64,000 nt of DNA from Echinicola sp. 20G (GCF_015533855.1 NZ_AP024154.1:65001-129000), one strand, 5' to 3'; positions 51,353-60,845 are shown, counted from the first letter of the stretch. Translations and numbers: made by a program. The notes: a model not told the origin generated them from the sequence alone.

Positions 51353-52513
51353 ATGATCAAGCCTGCTGAAAGACTAAACCAAGTTAAAGAATATTATTTT
51401 TCTAAAAAGCTCCGGGAAGTTGCCAAACTAAAGGCAGAAGGTCACCCAATTATCAATATGGGAATTGGCAGCCCAGACTTGCCCCCCCACCCAAGTGTAA
51501 TTGAGGCATTAAATAGCACTAGCCAAATGGAAACTTCCCATGGCTATCAAAGCTACCAAGGCAGCCCTGCACTCCGGGAGTCCATTGCTGCTTTTTATCA
51601 AAAATATTATAACACCTCTTTATCTCCTGTGGATGAAATACTTCCCATGATGGGATCCAAGGAAGCCATCATGCATATTTCTATGGCTTACTTAAACCCG
51701 GGTGATAAGGTCTTGATCCCAAATCCTGGTTATCCGACATATTCTTCTGTCACTGAATTAGTAGGCGCTAGAGCTATTTATTACGATTTAAAGGGTGAGA
51801 GTCGTTGGCTCCCTGACTTTGATCAGTTAAATAAACTGGCAGAGGAAGGAATCAAACTGATGTGGGTCAACTACCCCCATATGCCCACTGGGGCGACGGC
51901 TGATATTGAAACCTTAATGAAACTAGTAGATTTTGCTAAAGACAACCAAATCCTATTGGTCAATGACAACCCTTACAGCTTTATCCTCACAGAAAAACCA
52001 ATTAGCATCCTTTCCATAGAAGGAGCTAGAGAGATTGCTTTGGAGCTTAATTCCCTGAGCAAAACTTTCAATATGCCCGGTTGGCGCGTAGGAATGCTCT
52101 GCGGCCAAGCCAATTACCTTAAGGAAGTGTTAAAAGTAAAAAGCAACATGGACTCAGGCATGTTTTTGGGCATTCAAGCAGGAGCTATTGCCGCCCTAAA
52201 TTTGGAAAGTAGCTGGTTTGACCAAATGGACAGTATTTATCAAAAACGCAGAGAACTTGTCTGGAAATTAGCTGAAAGAGTAGGTGCTATTTGCGAAAAA
52301 GAAAGTGCAGGCATGTTTGTTTGGGCCAAATTAGCTGATAAAACCGACCCAATGGCCTTGGTGGACAAACTGCTTTATGAAAACCATATCTTCATTACTC
52401 CAGGTGATATTTTTGGGAGTAATGGCCATGGTTACATTAGATTTTCCTTGTGTGTGCCTGAGGACACCATACAGGAGGCTTTGGATCGAATAAATGCATC
52501 TTGGAACAAATAG
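51353..52513 (+). CDS. class I/II PLP aminotransferase (aromatic/aspartate type)
   Basis: 386 residues, fold type I. INMGIGSPDLPPHPSV at the N-terminus, NPGYPTYSSV, a YPHMPTGATADIETL loop, VNDNPYSFIL and the PLP-lysine segment LNSLSKTFNMPGWRVGM. Its place between pheA and tyrA (6-nt and 19-nt gaps) supports a role in transaminating phenylpyruvate and hydroxyphenylpyruvate. LL-DAP-aminotransferase-like activity is an alternative, since sequences of this group are close. A specific symbol is not justified. Confidence 0.88.
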   Translation: MIKPAERLNQVKEYYFSKKLREVAKLKAEGHPIINMGIGSPDLPPHPSVIEALNSTSQMETSHGYQSYQGSPALRESIAAFYQKYYNTSLSPVDEILPMMGSKEAIMHISMAYLNPGDKVLIPNPGYPTYSSVTELVGARAIYYDLKGESRWLPDFDQLNKLAEEGIKLMWVNYPHMPTGATADIETLMKLVDFAKDNQILLVNDNPYSFILTEKPISILSIEGAREIALELNSLSKTFNMPGWRVGMLCGQANYLKEVLKVKSNMDSGMFLGIQAGAIAALNLESSWFDQMDSIYQKRRELVWKLAERVGAICEKESAGMFVWAKLADKTDPMALVDKLLYENHIFITPGDIFGSNGHGYIRFSLCVPEDTIQEALDRINASWNK

Positions 52514-52532
52514 CCTGTAAAACCAAAACAAT

Positions 52533-53387
52533 ATGGAGCTAAGAAAAATACACATTATTGGATTAGGACTTTTAGGTGGCTCATTTGCTTTAGGGATTAA
52601 AAAAGCCTTTCCATCCGTTAAAATCAGCGGAACAGACAGAAACCCTACACACCTGGATGAAGCGATTTCCTTGGGAATTATTGATAAAAAATCTGACAAT
52701 CCCCCGCAGGACACGGACATAATCATCATCGCAACACCGGTACATACCATCAGTGCTCTCCTTCAAAAAACCCTGGATGAAATCCAACCTGAGACTTTAG
52801 TCATGGATTTTGGCTCAACCAAAGAGGAAATTTGCAAAGCGATTAGCCAACACCCCAAAAGACAAAACTACTTGGCTGCTCATCCAATTGCTGGAACGGA
52901 ATACTCTGGACCTGCAGCCGCTCTTCCGGACTTGCTTCTCAACAAGATCATGATTTTGTGTGAGCTTGAAAAAACTGACCTTAACCTGAAAGCCAAAGCC
53001 TACGAAGCTTTTGAAGCGCTTAACATGAAAATCAGGTTTATGGAACCTCACGACCATGACAATCAACTGGCCTTTGTTTCACATCTTTCCCACATCAGCT
53101 CTTTTATGCTGGGCAAAACAGTTTTGGACAAGATGGAAAATGACAAAAACATTTTCAATATGGCTGGAAGTGGCTTCGCGTCCACTGTTCGATTGGCAAA
53201 AAGCTCCCCCGATATGTGGACACCGATCATGCAGGAGAACAAAACAAATATTCTAGAAGCCCTAAACGGCTACATAAAAAACCTGATCGATTTCCGTGAT
53301 AATTTAGTCAATGATGAATACGAAGAGCTTTTCGATAAAATGAAAAACACCAATCAAATTGGAAACATACTGGATTTGAAAAAATAA
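52533..53387 (+). CDS. tyrA: prephenate dehydrogenase
   Basis: 284 residues, NAD(P)-dependent oxidative decarboxylation of prephenate to hydroxyphenylpyruvate. The Rossmann motif IIGLGLLGGSFALGIKKAF is at the N-terminus, followed by the DFGSTKEEICKAI and AAHPIAGTEYSGPAAA active-site segments and FVSHLSHISSFML. No ACT domain is present, so direct Tyr feedback is not evident. It is the last gene of the second aromatic block and is convergent with the next gene without a clear terminator. Confidence 0.94.
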   Translation: MELRKIHIIGLGLLGGSFALGIKKAFPSVKISGTDRNPTHLDEAISLGIIDKKSDNPPQDTDIIIIATPVHTISALLQKTLDEIQPETLVMDFGSTKEEICKAISQHPKRQNYLAAHPIAGTEYSGPAAALPDLLLNKIMILCELEKTDLNLKAKAYEAFEALNMKIRFMEPHDHDNQLAFVSHLSHISSFMLGKTVLDKMENDKNIFNMAGSGFASTVRLAKSSPDMWTPIMQENKTNILEALNGYIKNLIDFRDNLVNDEYEELFDKMKNTNQIGNILDLKK

Positions 53388-53397
53388 TGGATGACTC

Positions 53398-54156
53398 TTA
53401 GATTGATTTGAAATACTCTGGAGCCTGTAACAGCCTTGTTCCGTACCAAGAAAACATTTCTCCATCCACCAGTTTCACTCTTGCCCTTGGTATAGCTTTC
53501 TTAAAAAAGTCCATGTGTTTTTCCTTAAAAGGAAAAGGTTCGGAGCTTAGTAAAACATAATCAGGATCTAGTAAAATGATCTCTTCCAATGAAATAGAAG
53601 GATAACGTTCTTCTTCAATTAGGTTTTTAAAACCCGCTTTCCTCATCATATTGTTGATAAACGTATTCTTCCCTGCCACCATAATAGGCTCTTGCCAAAT
53701 CAAATACACCGCTGTGCCTCTTTGAGGGAAAGTCTGCTTAAACTTTTCAGCTAAAGATTTGGCGATATTGTAAGCTTCCTGTTCTTTTCCTGTTATCAGC
53801 CCGACTTCTCTTATCATTTCTAAAGCATCCTCGAGTTTGAAAACATCACTCATCCAAACCGGATAATCTTTAGCCAATCTCTCAATTCCTTCTTTGTAAT
53901 TCTCTTCTTTATTCCCAATAATCAAATCTGGACGAAGTTCTTTAATTACATCAAAACGAAACTGCTTAGTACCACCTATTATCGTTTTCTCTTTCTTTAT
54001 GCGAGAAGGATGAACACAAAACTTAGTCACTCCTACCTGCCTATCTTCCAGCCCAAGATCCAATAAAAGCTCCGTTTGAGATGGCACCAATGAAACAATC
54101 CTTTTTGGGATTTTCTCTATCCAAACTTTCCTATCCATTTGATCCCTATAATACAT
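53398..54156 (-). CDS. helical-backbone metal-receptor (BtuF-like) protein without signal peptide
   Basis: 252 residues with the fold of ABC-type class III binding proteins: RIVSLVPSQTELLLDLGLEDRQVGVTKFC, a block ending IKELRPDLIIGNKEEN, and SLEEIILLDPDYVLLSSEPFPF. Such proteins bind cobalamin, haem or siderophores in the periplasm. Here the N-terminus (MYYRDQMDRKVWIEKIPKR) has no export signal and no permease or ATPase is adjacent. It may be cytoplasmic and used as a metal or cofactor sensor or carrier, or its export signal may be non-standard. Confidence 0.8.
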   Translation of the reverse strand: MYYRDQMDRKVWIEKIPKRIVSLVPSQTELLLDLGLEDRQVGVTKFCVHPSRIKKEKTIIGGTKQFRFDVIKELRPDLIIGNKEENYKEGIERLAKDYPVWMSDVFKLEDALEMIREVGLITGKEQEAYNIAKSLAEKFKQTFPQRGTAVYLIWQEPIMVAGKNTFINNMMRKAGFKNLIEEERYPSISLEEIILLDPDYVLLSSEPFPFKEKHMDFFKKAIPRARVKLVDGEMFSWYGTRLLQAPEYFKSI

Positions 54157-54207
54157 GCTGCTAAATTTTCTTCAATCCACTAAAAACGGAGCTATTGTAG
54201 TAATAGC

Positions 54208-54239
54208 AAAAAAATCCCCGAAAATTTCGGGGATTTTTT
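54208..54239. terminator. intrinsic terminator with no obvious adjacent gene
   Basis: AATCCCCGAAA and TTTCGGGGATT pair around a single A with A/T runs. On the minus strand the nearest upstream coding end is at 54671, more than 430 nt away; on the plus strand no gene reads into it. Confidence 0.8.
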
Positions 54240-54670
54240 CACCTATTAAACCGTATAAAGAAAGTTCTACTGTTTCACTTAATCAAATAAGCTTCTTTTA
54301 AAATTCTATTGGAGAGTTGACAAATTGGAATTCCTCAACCCCTATTCAATAATCTTAGGGTTTATACCTGAAAGGTCTTGATCTTATCAAAATTATAAAA
54401 AGTTTTTGAAATTAAAAACTTTCATTATCTTTTTAAAATAAATATAAAAACTTATGATTAATGTTTGTTTATGTGTAACGTCCACTTTCTCGATTTAGCA
54501 GCCTAAAAATTAAGCATGGCTATTATTTAAATTTTATGGCAAGCCATGAGTTTAGACTCTACACATAGTTCATTATCAATCAACACATTAATTGCTCAAC
54601 TAGATATACAGAAAATAGGATTTTACTTTATTAAATAAATGGGACCAAAAAACGCCCACAGCTCTCCACC
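54240..54670. other. 431-nt gene-free AT-rich region
   Basis: No open frame with plausible composition. Visible structures: an AT-only hairpin around 54396-54420, a 7-bp inverted repeat CATGGCT/AGCCATG at about 54514-54549, and the terminator at its left edge. A minus-strand small RNA or a long 3' untranslated region of the HSDR_N gene would explain the terminator. I recognise no known RNA family. Confidence 0.4.
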
Positions 54671-55138
54671 TTAAAACTGAGGAAAAGTTTGTATTTGTCG
54701 ATAAGAATTTGTGCTTTCCACATACTCTAGACATATATGCTGGACTCCATTGCTAATCGCCATAAACCGAGCATTGATGGTTTTGTTATAGACACAAACT
54801 TGTTCCACCACTTTCTGATCCAGTTTCACTTCAGGAGCTTTACATTCCACCAATAAAAAAGGTAGACCTTCCCTATCGAGCACCAAAATATCAAAACGTT
54901 TGCTCAGTCGATTGTACTTCAGCCCTCTTTCCAATGCAAAAAGACTCTTGGGGTATTTCTTGTACTCTACCAAATAATAGATAAGATGCTGCCTAACCCA
55001 TTCTTCAGGAGTCAAAACCAAAAACTTCTTTCTTAAAGCATCGAAAATACTTAATTTCCCATTTTCAGTCGTAATCTTAAAATCTGTAGTTGGCAAGTTA
55101 AGTGGCGCCTCTAGAAAAGGAAAGTCTGCTGCTGTCAT
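54671..55138 (-). CDS. stand-alone type I restriction HSDR_N-like nuclease-fold protein
   Basis: 155 residues. The RFDILVLDREGLPFLLVECKAP segment holds a PD-(D/E)xK-type site (Asp83, Glu98, Lys100), with Glu70 possibly the first acidic residue. VRQHLIYYLVEYKKYPKSLFALERGLKYN upstream is typical of the HsdR N-terminal domain. There is no helicase, methylase or specificity subunit here, so it is not a restriction system. Such single-domain proteins are frequent in Bacteroidota and their role is unknown. The ATG at 55138 is used; the longer frame starts with TTG. Confidence 0.82.
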   Translation of the reverse strand: MTAADFPFLEAPLNLPTTDFKITTENGKLSIFDALRKKFLVLTPEEWVRQHLIYYLVEYKKYPKSLFALERGLKYNRLSKRFDILVLDREGLPFLLVECKAPEVKLDQKVVEQVCVYNKTINARFMAISNGVQHICLEYVESTNSYRQIQTFPQF

Positions 55139-55188
55139 GCTACAAATATCCAAGCTTAATACTTTAAATAAAACTAAGCACTAGAAAA

Positions 55189-56826
55189 ATGAAATCGACT
55201 CAACTAAAATATCTATTAAGCGCACTTCTTCTCTCCTTCTTCTCTTGCCAAGAAAAAGAAACCGTAGATCTAATCGTGCACAATGGAATCGTGTACACTG
55301 TAGACCGTAGTTTCTCCCAGACGGAAGCTTTTGCTATTACGGACGGTAAATTTATTGCCATTGGTTCCAATGATGAAATTTTAAACTCATTCAATGCACC
55401 AGAAATCATCGACCTAAAAGGCAAATTTGTTTATCCAGGGCTAATAGACGCTCACTCTCATTTTTACAGATATGGCCTTAGCCTGAAAGTAGCCGACCTC
55501 ACTGGAATTGATTCTTTCGAAAAAATAATCGAGGCTGTTAAGTCCCACAGAGAGCAACACCCCAACCAAGCATGGGTTCTCGGTAGAGGATGGGACCAAA
55601 ATCTGTGGGAGGAAAAAGTTTTCCCAAACAAAAAACTTCTGGATGAAGCTTTTCCAAACACCCCAGTTTTGCTTACAAGGATCGATGGTCATGCTGCTGT
55701 TGCCAACCAAAAAGCCTTAGAGATGGGAGGTATCACCAGCAACACCAATGTTAGTGGAGGAAAAATCGTTTTGGAAGAAGGTGAAGTCTCCGGTGTTTTG
55801 GTAGACAATGCAATAGATCTAGTATCTTCCAAAATCCCTCCAGTTAGCAATAATCAAGCAAGAGAAGCTCTTCTTGAAGCCCAGAAAAATTGCTTTGAAG
55901 TAGGATTAACGACCGTCGTAGACGCTGGACTGGACAAAGAAACCATTGAATTGATGGAAGCCATGCAAAAGGAAGGCAGTTTAAAAATGAGAATTTATGC
56001 CATGATCACCCCTTCCGAAAGCAATCTGGAATATTACTTTGATAAGGGTCCGTTCCAAAACGAGTCATTGACCGTCAGAAGCTTCAAGGTCTATGGTGAC
56101 GGGGCTTTAGGTAGCAGAGGAGCAAGCCTACTCGCCCCTTACCATGATGCCCCAGAAGAAATTGGCTTTTTACTCGATACCCAAGAAAACTTCCTTAAAC
56201 TTGCCGAGCAGTTCGACGAACACGGGTTCCAGATGAATACACATTGCATCGGTGATTCGGCTAATAGGGTTTTATTGAACATTTATGCGAAAGTACTCAA
56301 AGGAGAAAATGACAAAAGGTGGAGAATAGAGCACGCCCAAGTAGTCAATCCTTTAGATATCGAGAAATTTTCCACATACAATATCATTCCATCTGTACAA
56401 CCGACCCACGCTACCTCAGACATGTACTGGGCCGAAGACAGGCTTGGCCCTGAAAGGATCAAACATGCTTATATTTTCAAAGATTTGATGAATCAGAATG
56501 ATATGGTCGCATTGGGAAGTGACTTTCCAGTAGAGAGCATAAACCCTTTACTCGGATTTCATGCTGCTATAGCCAGAAAGGACGCCAATAATTGGCCCGA
56601 AGAAGGCTTCCAATCCGAGAATAAACTGAATAGGGAACAAGCTTTGAAAGGGATGACAGTTTGGGCTGCTTATGCTAATTTTGAAGAAAACTTAAAGGGA
56701 AGCATCGAAAAAGGTAAGCTGGCTGACTTCGTTATTACTGAAAGAGACATCATGACCGCTCCTGAAGAAAACCTGCGAGATATCAAAATAAGCTCCACTT
56801 ATTTGGGAGGTGAGAAAGTTTACTAA
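55189..56826 (+). CDS. amidohydrolase (YtcJ-like) lipoprotein
   Basis: 545 residues. A lipoprotein signal (STQLKYLLSALLLSFFSC, lipid Cys20) is followed by a composite TIM-barrel amidohydrolase of the amidohydro_3 group: PGLIDAHSHFYRYG (metal His pair), WVLGRGWDQNLW, RIDGHAAVAN, GDGALGSRGASLLAPY, the NTHCIGDSANRVLL block, RIEHAQVV and GSDFPVESINP (catalytic Asp). The substrate is unknown; relatives act on cyclic amides. Its end overlaps the convergent ComEA-like gene by 4 nt. Confidence 0.9.
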   Translation: MKSTQLKYLLSALLLSFFSCQEKETVDLIVHNGIVYTVDRSFSQTEAFAITDGKFIAIGSNDEILNSFNAPEIIDLKGKFVYPGLIDAHSHFYRYGLSLKVADLTGIDSFEKIIEAVKSHREQHPNQAWVLGRGWDQNLWEEKVFPNKKLLDEAFPNTPVLLTRIDGHAAVANQKALEMGGITSNTNVSGGKIVLEEGEVSGVLVDNAIDLVSSKIPPVSNNQAREALLEAQKNCFEVGLTTVVDAGLDKETIELMEAMQKEGSLKMRIYAMITPSESNLEYYFDKGPFQNESLTVRSFKVYGDGALGSRGASLLAPYHDAPEEIGFLLDTQENFLKLAEQFDEHGFQMNTHCIGDSANRVLLNIYAKVLKGENDKRWRIEHAQVVNPLDIEKFSTYNIIPSVQPTHATSDMYWAEDRLGPERIKHAYIFKDLMNQNDMVALGSDFPVESINPLLGFHAAIARKDANNWPEEGFQSENKLNREQALKGMTVWAAYANFEENLKGSIEKGKLADFVITERDIMTAPEENLRDIKISSTYLGGEKVY

Positions 56827-57539
56827 AAGCTTAAATAAGGCTTAAGTCTATTGACCCATTCCTCGGAAAATATTTTAATGGACAAAATATCTTCTAGAGA
56901 TTGGTATTTCCCATGCTGCTCCCGGTATGCCACAAGAACCTTGGCTTCCCCGTATTTTATGTAGGGATGGGCGGAAAGCTCTTTTGCGCTAGCTATATTT
57001 ATATCCAATTTGTGTGAGATGGAAGGCTCAAAGGTGAAATAATCAAAAACCCGCTTAGCCACTTCTTCATCAAGACCATAAACCTCCATTATCTGCTCTG
57101 GGTAATATAGACCTCCTAGACTTTCCCTGAATTTAACAATCCTGCCAGCAAGCTTCTCTCCAATCCCGGGTACAATTTGCAATACCGAAGAATCTGCCTC
57201 AGCAAAGCTTATCTTGTTTATTACAGGCTTTTTTGTCGGAGCCTTTCTCCACCGATTGGTATCTTTTTGCTCTTTGGAAGGTGCAGAAACTAAAGTAAAG
57301 GAGTTTTTCTTCACCAAGCTGTCTTCCTCCTGTATTTCCATATCCGCCAACAATAAACTATCCGCCAAGGCTAAATAGGTTTTATAGTCAGCCTCCAATT
57401 TTTGACGTTGATAGGCTTCCCAAATGACAGGCAAAAAAGCCATAAATAAGATGAAAGGAACCACTAACACAAACCCCTTGGCTTCCCGTTGGCTAAAACC
57501 AAAGTAACTCTTCAAAAAGTAAAAAAATGATCTTTTCAT
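56823..57539 (-). CDS. helix-hairpin-helix (ComEA-like) membrane protein
   Basis: 238 residues. One N-terminal membrane helix (GFVLVVPFILFMAFLPVIW) and a low-complexity linker precede helix-hairpin-helix units: VPGIGEKLAGRIVKFRESLGG, EQIMEVYGLDEEVAKRVF, INIASAKELSAHPYIKYGEAKVLVAYREQHG and LEDILSIKIFSEEWVNRLKPYL. Multi-HhH proteins of this kind bind DNA; ComEA of competence systems has a similar layout. Uptake competence is not shown by any other gene here. Confidence 0.85.
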   Translation of the reverse strand: MKRSFFYFLKSYFGFSQREAKGFVLVVPFILFMAFLPVIWEAYQRQKLEADYKTYLALADSLLLADMEIQEEDSLVKKNSFTLVSAPSKEQKDTNRWRKAPTKKPVINKISFAEADSSVLQIVPGIGEKLAGRIVKFRESLGGLYYPEQIMEVYGLDEEVAKRVFDYFTFEPSISHKLDINIASAKELSAHPYIKYGEAKVLVAYREQHGKYQSLEDILSIKIFSEEWVNRLKPYLSF

Positions 57540-57783
57540 AACAACCGAGCTTAAACAATCCGAAACAAATCAGTATCAAACAATTACTCTCAATAGATTT
57601 CATCTATCACTCATAAATTAATCATATTGGAATTAATTTCAAATATTTAGCATTATTGCAGTGAAATAGAACAGAAAGAAAGCCTTGAATTATTTAGACA
57701 GATTTTAAATTACCAACAGCAATTGCGAAATAATTCATTTCGTGCGCTTTCTGTGATAAATTTGTAGTCTAAAATTACTGATA

Positions 57784-59055
57784 ATGCAGCATAAGTTTAA
57801 AGCCATTAGTCTTTCCTATAAAAATGCCCCTGTAGAAATCAGGGAAATTATAGCGCTGGACGACAAGGCTATTCACTCACTTCTTGTAAAATTAAAGGAA
57901 TTCTTCAATGTTAAGGATACTTTAATTTTATCAACCTGCAACAGGACAGAAGTGTACTATGCGCATGAGCTTGACTTAAGTGTTGAGATCATCAAGCTTA
58001 TCGGAACTGAAAAGGGGCTTCATAATGTCGTTTCTTATCTTGAGTATTTTGATATTATCCAGGATGACAAAGAAGCTATCCAACACCTTTTCAAAGTCTC
58101 TATGGGCTTGGAAGCCCAGGTAGTTGGTGACATGCAAATCTCTAATCAAGTCAAAAGAGCCTATCAGGCAGCCTCTGACATGGAAATGGCCGGACCTTTC
58201 CTTCACAGGCTGATGCATACCATCTTTTTCACCAACAAAAGAGTCGTTCAGGAAACGGCTTTCAGGGATGGAGCAGCCTCTGTTTCCTATGCGGCTGTAG
58301 AACTAATTGAAGAACTTACTTCCAATACTATCAATCCACGAATTCTTTTGGTAGGATTGGGCGAAATTGGAGAAGATGTGGCCAAGAACATGGTTTACAT
58401 CCCAAATGCCGAAGTAACCCTAACCAATAGAACCCATGAAAAAGCGGTTCGTATGGGCGCTGAACTTGGCCATAATGTCATTCCATTTGAAGAAGTTTAT
58501 GATGCCATGGACAAAGCAGATGTAGTCGTATCTTCCATTGCAGCATCAGACCCTTTTATCACTAAAGAGCTGACCAAAAAGTTCAACATACAAAGCTATA
58601 AATTGTTTGTTGACTTATCTGTACCAAGAAGCATAGAAACTACCGTGGAAGATGTTCCCGGAGTTCTTCTCTATAACGTGGACAACATCCAAAGCAAAGC
58701 CACCGAAGCTTTGGAAAGAAGGCTTGCATCAGTGCCACAAGTAGAAGGAATCATTGAAGAAAGCATTGAGGAATTTTACGATTGGAAAAAAGAAATGATG
58801 GTATCCCCTACCATCAACAAACTGAAGAATGCCTTGGAGCAAATCAGAAAAGAGGAGCTGGAGCGCTATTTAAAAAATGCCAGTGAACAGGAATACGCTG
58901 TAATAGATAAGATCACCAAGAGCATGATGCAGAAGATCATCAAAGTTCCGGTAGTACAACTCCGAGCTGCCTGCAAAAAAGACCAAGCTGAAGGAATGAT
59001 CGATATCATATCGGACCTTTTTGATCTGGAAAAGGAAAACACCAAGCACGCATAA
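57784..59055 (+). CDS. hemA: glutamyl-tRNA reductase
   Basis: 423 residues, first committed step of C5-pathway haem synthesis (Glu-tRNA to glutamate semialdehyde). The catalytic Cys52 lies in LILSTCNRTEVYY, and other family blocks are GLEAQVVGDMQISNQVKRAY, FRDGAASVSYAAVELIE, the Rossmann ILLVGLGEIGEDVAKNM and DLSVPRSIE. A TAAATTTG -7-like element (57757-57764) precedes the ATG by 19 nt, but no matching -33 TTG is placed correctly. Confidence 0.96.
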   Translation: MQHKFKAISLSYKNAPVEIREIIALDDKAIHSLLVKLKEFFNVKDTLILSTCNRTEVYYAHELDLSVEIIKLIGTEKGLHNVVSYLEYFDIIQDDKEAIQHLFKVSMGLEAQVVGDMQISNQVKRAYQAASDMEMAGPFLHRLMHTIFFTNKRVVQETAFRDGAASVSYAAVELIEELTSNTINPRILLVGLGEIGEDVAKNMVYIPNAEVTLTNRTHEKAVRMGAELGHNVIPFEEVYDAMDKADVVVSSIAASDPFITKELTKKFNIQSYKLFVDLSVPRSIETTVEDVPGVLLYNVDNIQSKATEALERRLASVPQVEGIIEESIEEFYDWKKEMMVSPTINKLKNALEQIRKEELERYLKNASEQEYAVIDKITKSMMQKIIKVPVVQLRAACKKDQAEGMIDIISDLFDLEKENTKHA

Positions 59056-59149
59056 ATAATATTTATTTTACCAAAATGCTTTTCAAACCTGCTTAAGCAA
59101 TGCTTTTAGTAGTATTTTTTACTTAGCCTGTTTTTGTTTTTTACATTTT

Positions 59150-59180
59150 TTGAAAAACACCAACATTCCTCTTACTTTAG
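59150..59180 (+). promoter_or_regulatory. candidate promoter of the WG-repeat gene
   Basis: TTG at 59150-59152, a 20-nt spacer and TACTTTAG at 59173-59180, one base off TAnnTTTG. The ATG lies 27 nt downstream. Confidence 0.4.
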
Positions 59181-59207
59181 AGTCCAAATTTAAACTGCAT
59201 CTTTTCA

Positions 59208-60779
59208 ATGACAAGTAATTTAAAGAAGTGGATCATCACAATATCCATGTCACTGATTGCTTTTAGCGTCTGCCAAGCCCAGGTATATGAGGTCTATGAC
59301 ACCCAACTTAATCTGGTACAAAAAATCAACAATGATCACATCTTCTTATTGAGTGAATCCATCCGTGTAAGTGATAAAGATCAAAAGTTAAAGCTACTCA
59401 ATAATAATTACGAACCTTTTCTTGACCTAGAAGGATCAGAAATATATCAATACCTAAGTCCTTGGATACTGGTAAAAGGCAATGACAAATATGGCGCCTA
59501 CCATGAATATGGCGAGCAAATCTTGAAGCCAGAGTATGATCATATTGACACGCATTATAACCAGCTATTAGGAAGAAAGGGAACCACCTATTTCCACTAT
59601 GATATCGGGACCAAGGTGCTGAAGCCGATTGGATCTTTTGAGTCAGCCTATATTGCTCAAAATGGACAGGTTATTGCAAAAACTCCTGCGGGATATATGC
59701 TGCCTCTATCGGATAACCCCAACCAAATTTATCAAGACCTTCAACCAGTTTCAGACGGGGCTATTATCTCCCATGAGCCAAGTGGTTATGGCCTGATCAA
59801 TCGGAAAGGCGATTACATTTTAGACCCAATTCTTGATACCTTAAAGTACTTGGAAGGCGATTTTTTTTATGGTTATAATGAAAACCAGTACATGCTACTA
59901 AAAGCGACAGAGGATGATGCAGACATCAGGTACAGCAGTTACCATAAAATCACATTGGAAAATGATGTAATCCTTGAGTACATTCATGGAAGACTGCGAA
60001 GGATAATGAAGAATGATGGAATTCTTCTGGATATCATGGGTATGGATCATGTAACCCGGATCGACAAAGACCACTATAATGTTTACTTCAAAAACGGCAG
60101 GGTTGGTCTTTTGGATAGCAAAGGTGTATGGAGAGTAGTGCCGTGCGACAGTGTCACTTCGATACTTCCTGGGCAAGAAGAGCTTTACGGTGCCTTAAAA
60201 GAGAGGCATTTTGGCTTTGTAAATAGAGCTGGAAAATTGGTTATCCCTAACAAGTTCGAAGCTGTCAATAAGTTCTCAGAGGGCTTAGCTGGTGTAAAGT
60301 TGGGGAACCTTTGGGGCTACACTGACAGGAATGGAACAACGGTCATTTCGCCACAATACGATGAAGTAGGAGAATTCCATCGCGGTATCTCTATTGTAAA
60401 AAAGGATGGTCGGGCAAACCTGGTAGATAAAAGCGGCAAGGAACTGCTGTCCCAATATTATGAGCAGATTTCCCTCTCAGATGACCAATATTATATCACT
60501 GAACAAGAAGGCCTCTATGGCATTATAGATCCATTGGGAAAAGAAATAACCGCACCAATTTTTGAATCTCTCCGCAGGGAAGGATATGATAAAATAATAG
60601 TTCAAAAAAATAATAAGTTCGGTATCCTTAATGAATCAGGAGAACTTTCTTTACCAGTTTATTATCAAAATATACTGATCGATAATGGAACTCAAAAAAT
60701 ACTGGCAGAAGACATTTATACTCCTCCTGTTTTAGATGAAGCCAAAGGAGGAAGAAAGAAAAAGAAGAAAAGTAAATGA
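59208..60779 (+). CDS. secreted WG-repeat protein
   Basis: 523 residues. A signal peptide (WIITISMSLIAFSVCQAQ) is followed by multiple WG beta-hairpin repeats, clearest in the second half: HFGFVNRAGKLVIPNKFEAV, LWGYTDRNGTTVISPQYDEV, GLYGIIDPLGKEITAPIFESL and KFGILNESGELSLPVYY. The C-terminus ends in a run of lysines (GGRKKKKKSK). WG-repeat proteins are widespread in Bacteroidota and of unknown function. A very long terminator closes the gene. Confidence 0.88.
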   Translation: MTSNLKKWIITISMSLIAFSVCQAQVYEVYDTQLNLVQKINNDHIFLLSESIRVSDKDQKLKLLNNNYEPFLDLEGSEIYQYLSPWILVKGNDKYGAYHEYGEQILKPEYDHIDTHYNQLLGRKGTTYFHYDIGTKVLKPIGSFESAYIAQNGQVIAKTPAGYMLPLSDNPNQIYQDLQPVSDGAIISHEPSGYGLINRKGDYILDPILDTLKYLEGDFFYGYNENQYMLLKATEDDADIRYSSYHKITLENDVILEYIHGRLRRIMKNDGILLDIMGMDHVTRIDKDHYNVYFKNGRVGLLDSKGVWRVVPCDSVTSILPGQEELYGALKERHFGFVNRAGKLVIPNKFEAVNKFSEGLAGVKLGNLWGYTDRNGTTVISPQYDEVGEFHRGISIVKKDGRANLVDKSGKELLSQYYEQISLSDDQYYITEQEGLYGIIDPLGKEITAPIFESLRREGYDKIIVQKNNKFGILNESGELSLPVYYQNILIDNGTQKILAEDIYTPPVLDEAKGGRKKKKKSK

Positions 60780-60783
60780 GTAC

Positions 60784-60828
60784 AAAAAGTAAAGGGCAAG
60801 GTTAGTTTAACCTTGCCCTTTACTTTTT
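60784..60828. terminator. very stable bidirectional terminator
   Basis: Two perfectly complementary 21-nt arms (60784-60804 and 60808-60828; left arm begins AAAAAGTAAAGGGC) around a GTT loop, with A and T runs at the ends. It separates the convergent WG-repeat gene and floA. Confidence 0.9.
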
Positions 60829-60845
60829 TATTTCCTAGAGTAGCA

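Noticed and set aside
52331..52750. 139-codon open frame antisense to the aminotransferase/tyrA junction
   Set aside because: It crosses the boundary of two real genes on the opposite strand and has no family features.
54671..55138. Restriction-modification or defence island
   Set aside because: Only a single nuclease-fold domain is present, with no methylase, helicase or toxin-antitoxin partner; neighbours are housekeeping genes.
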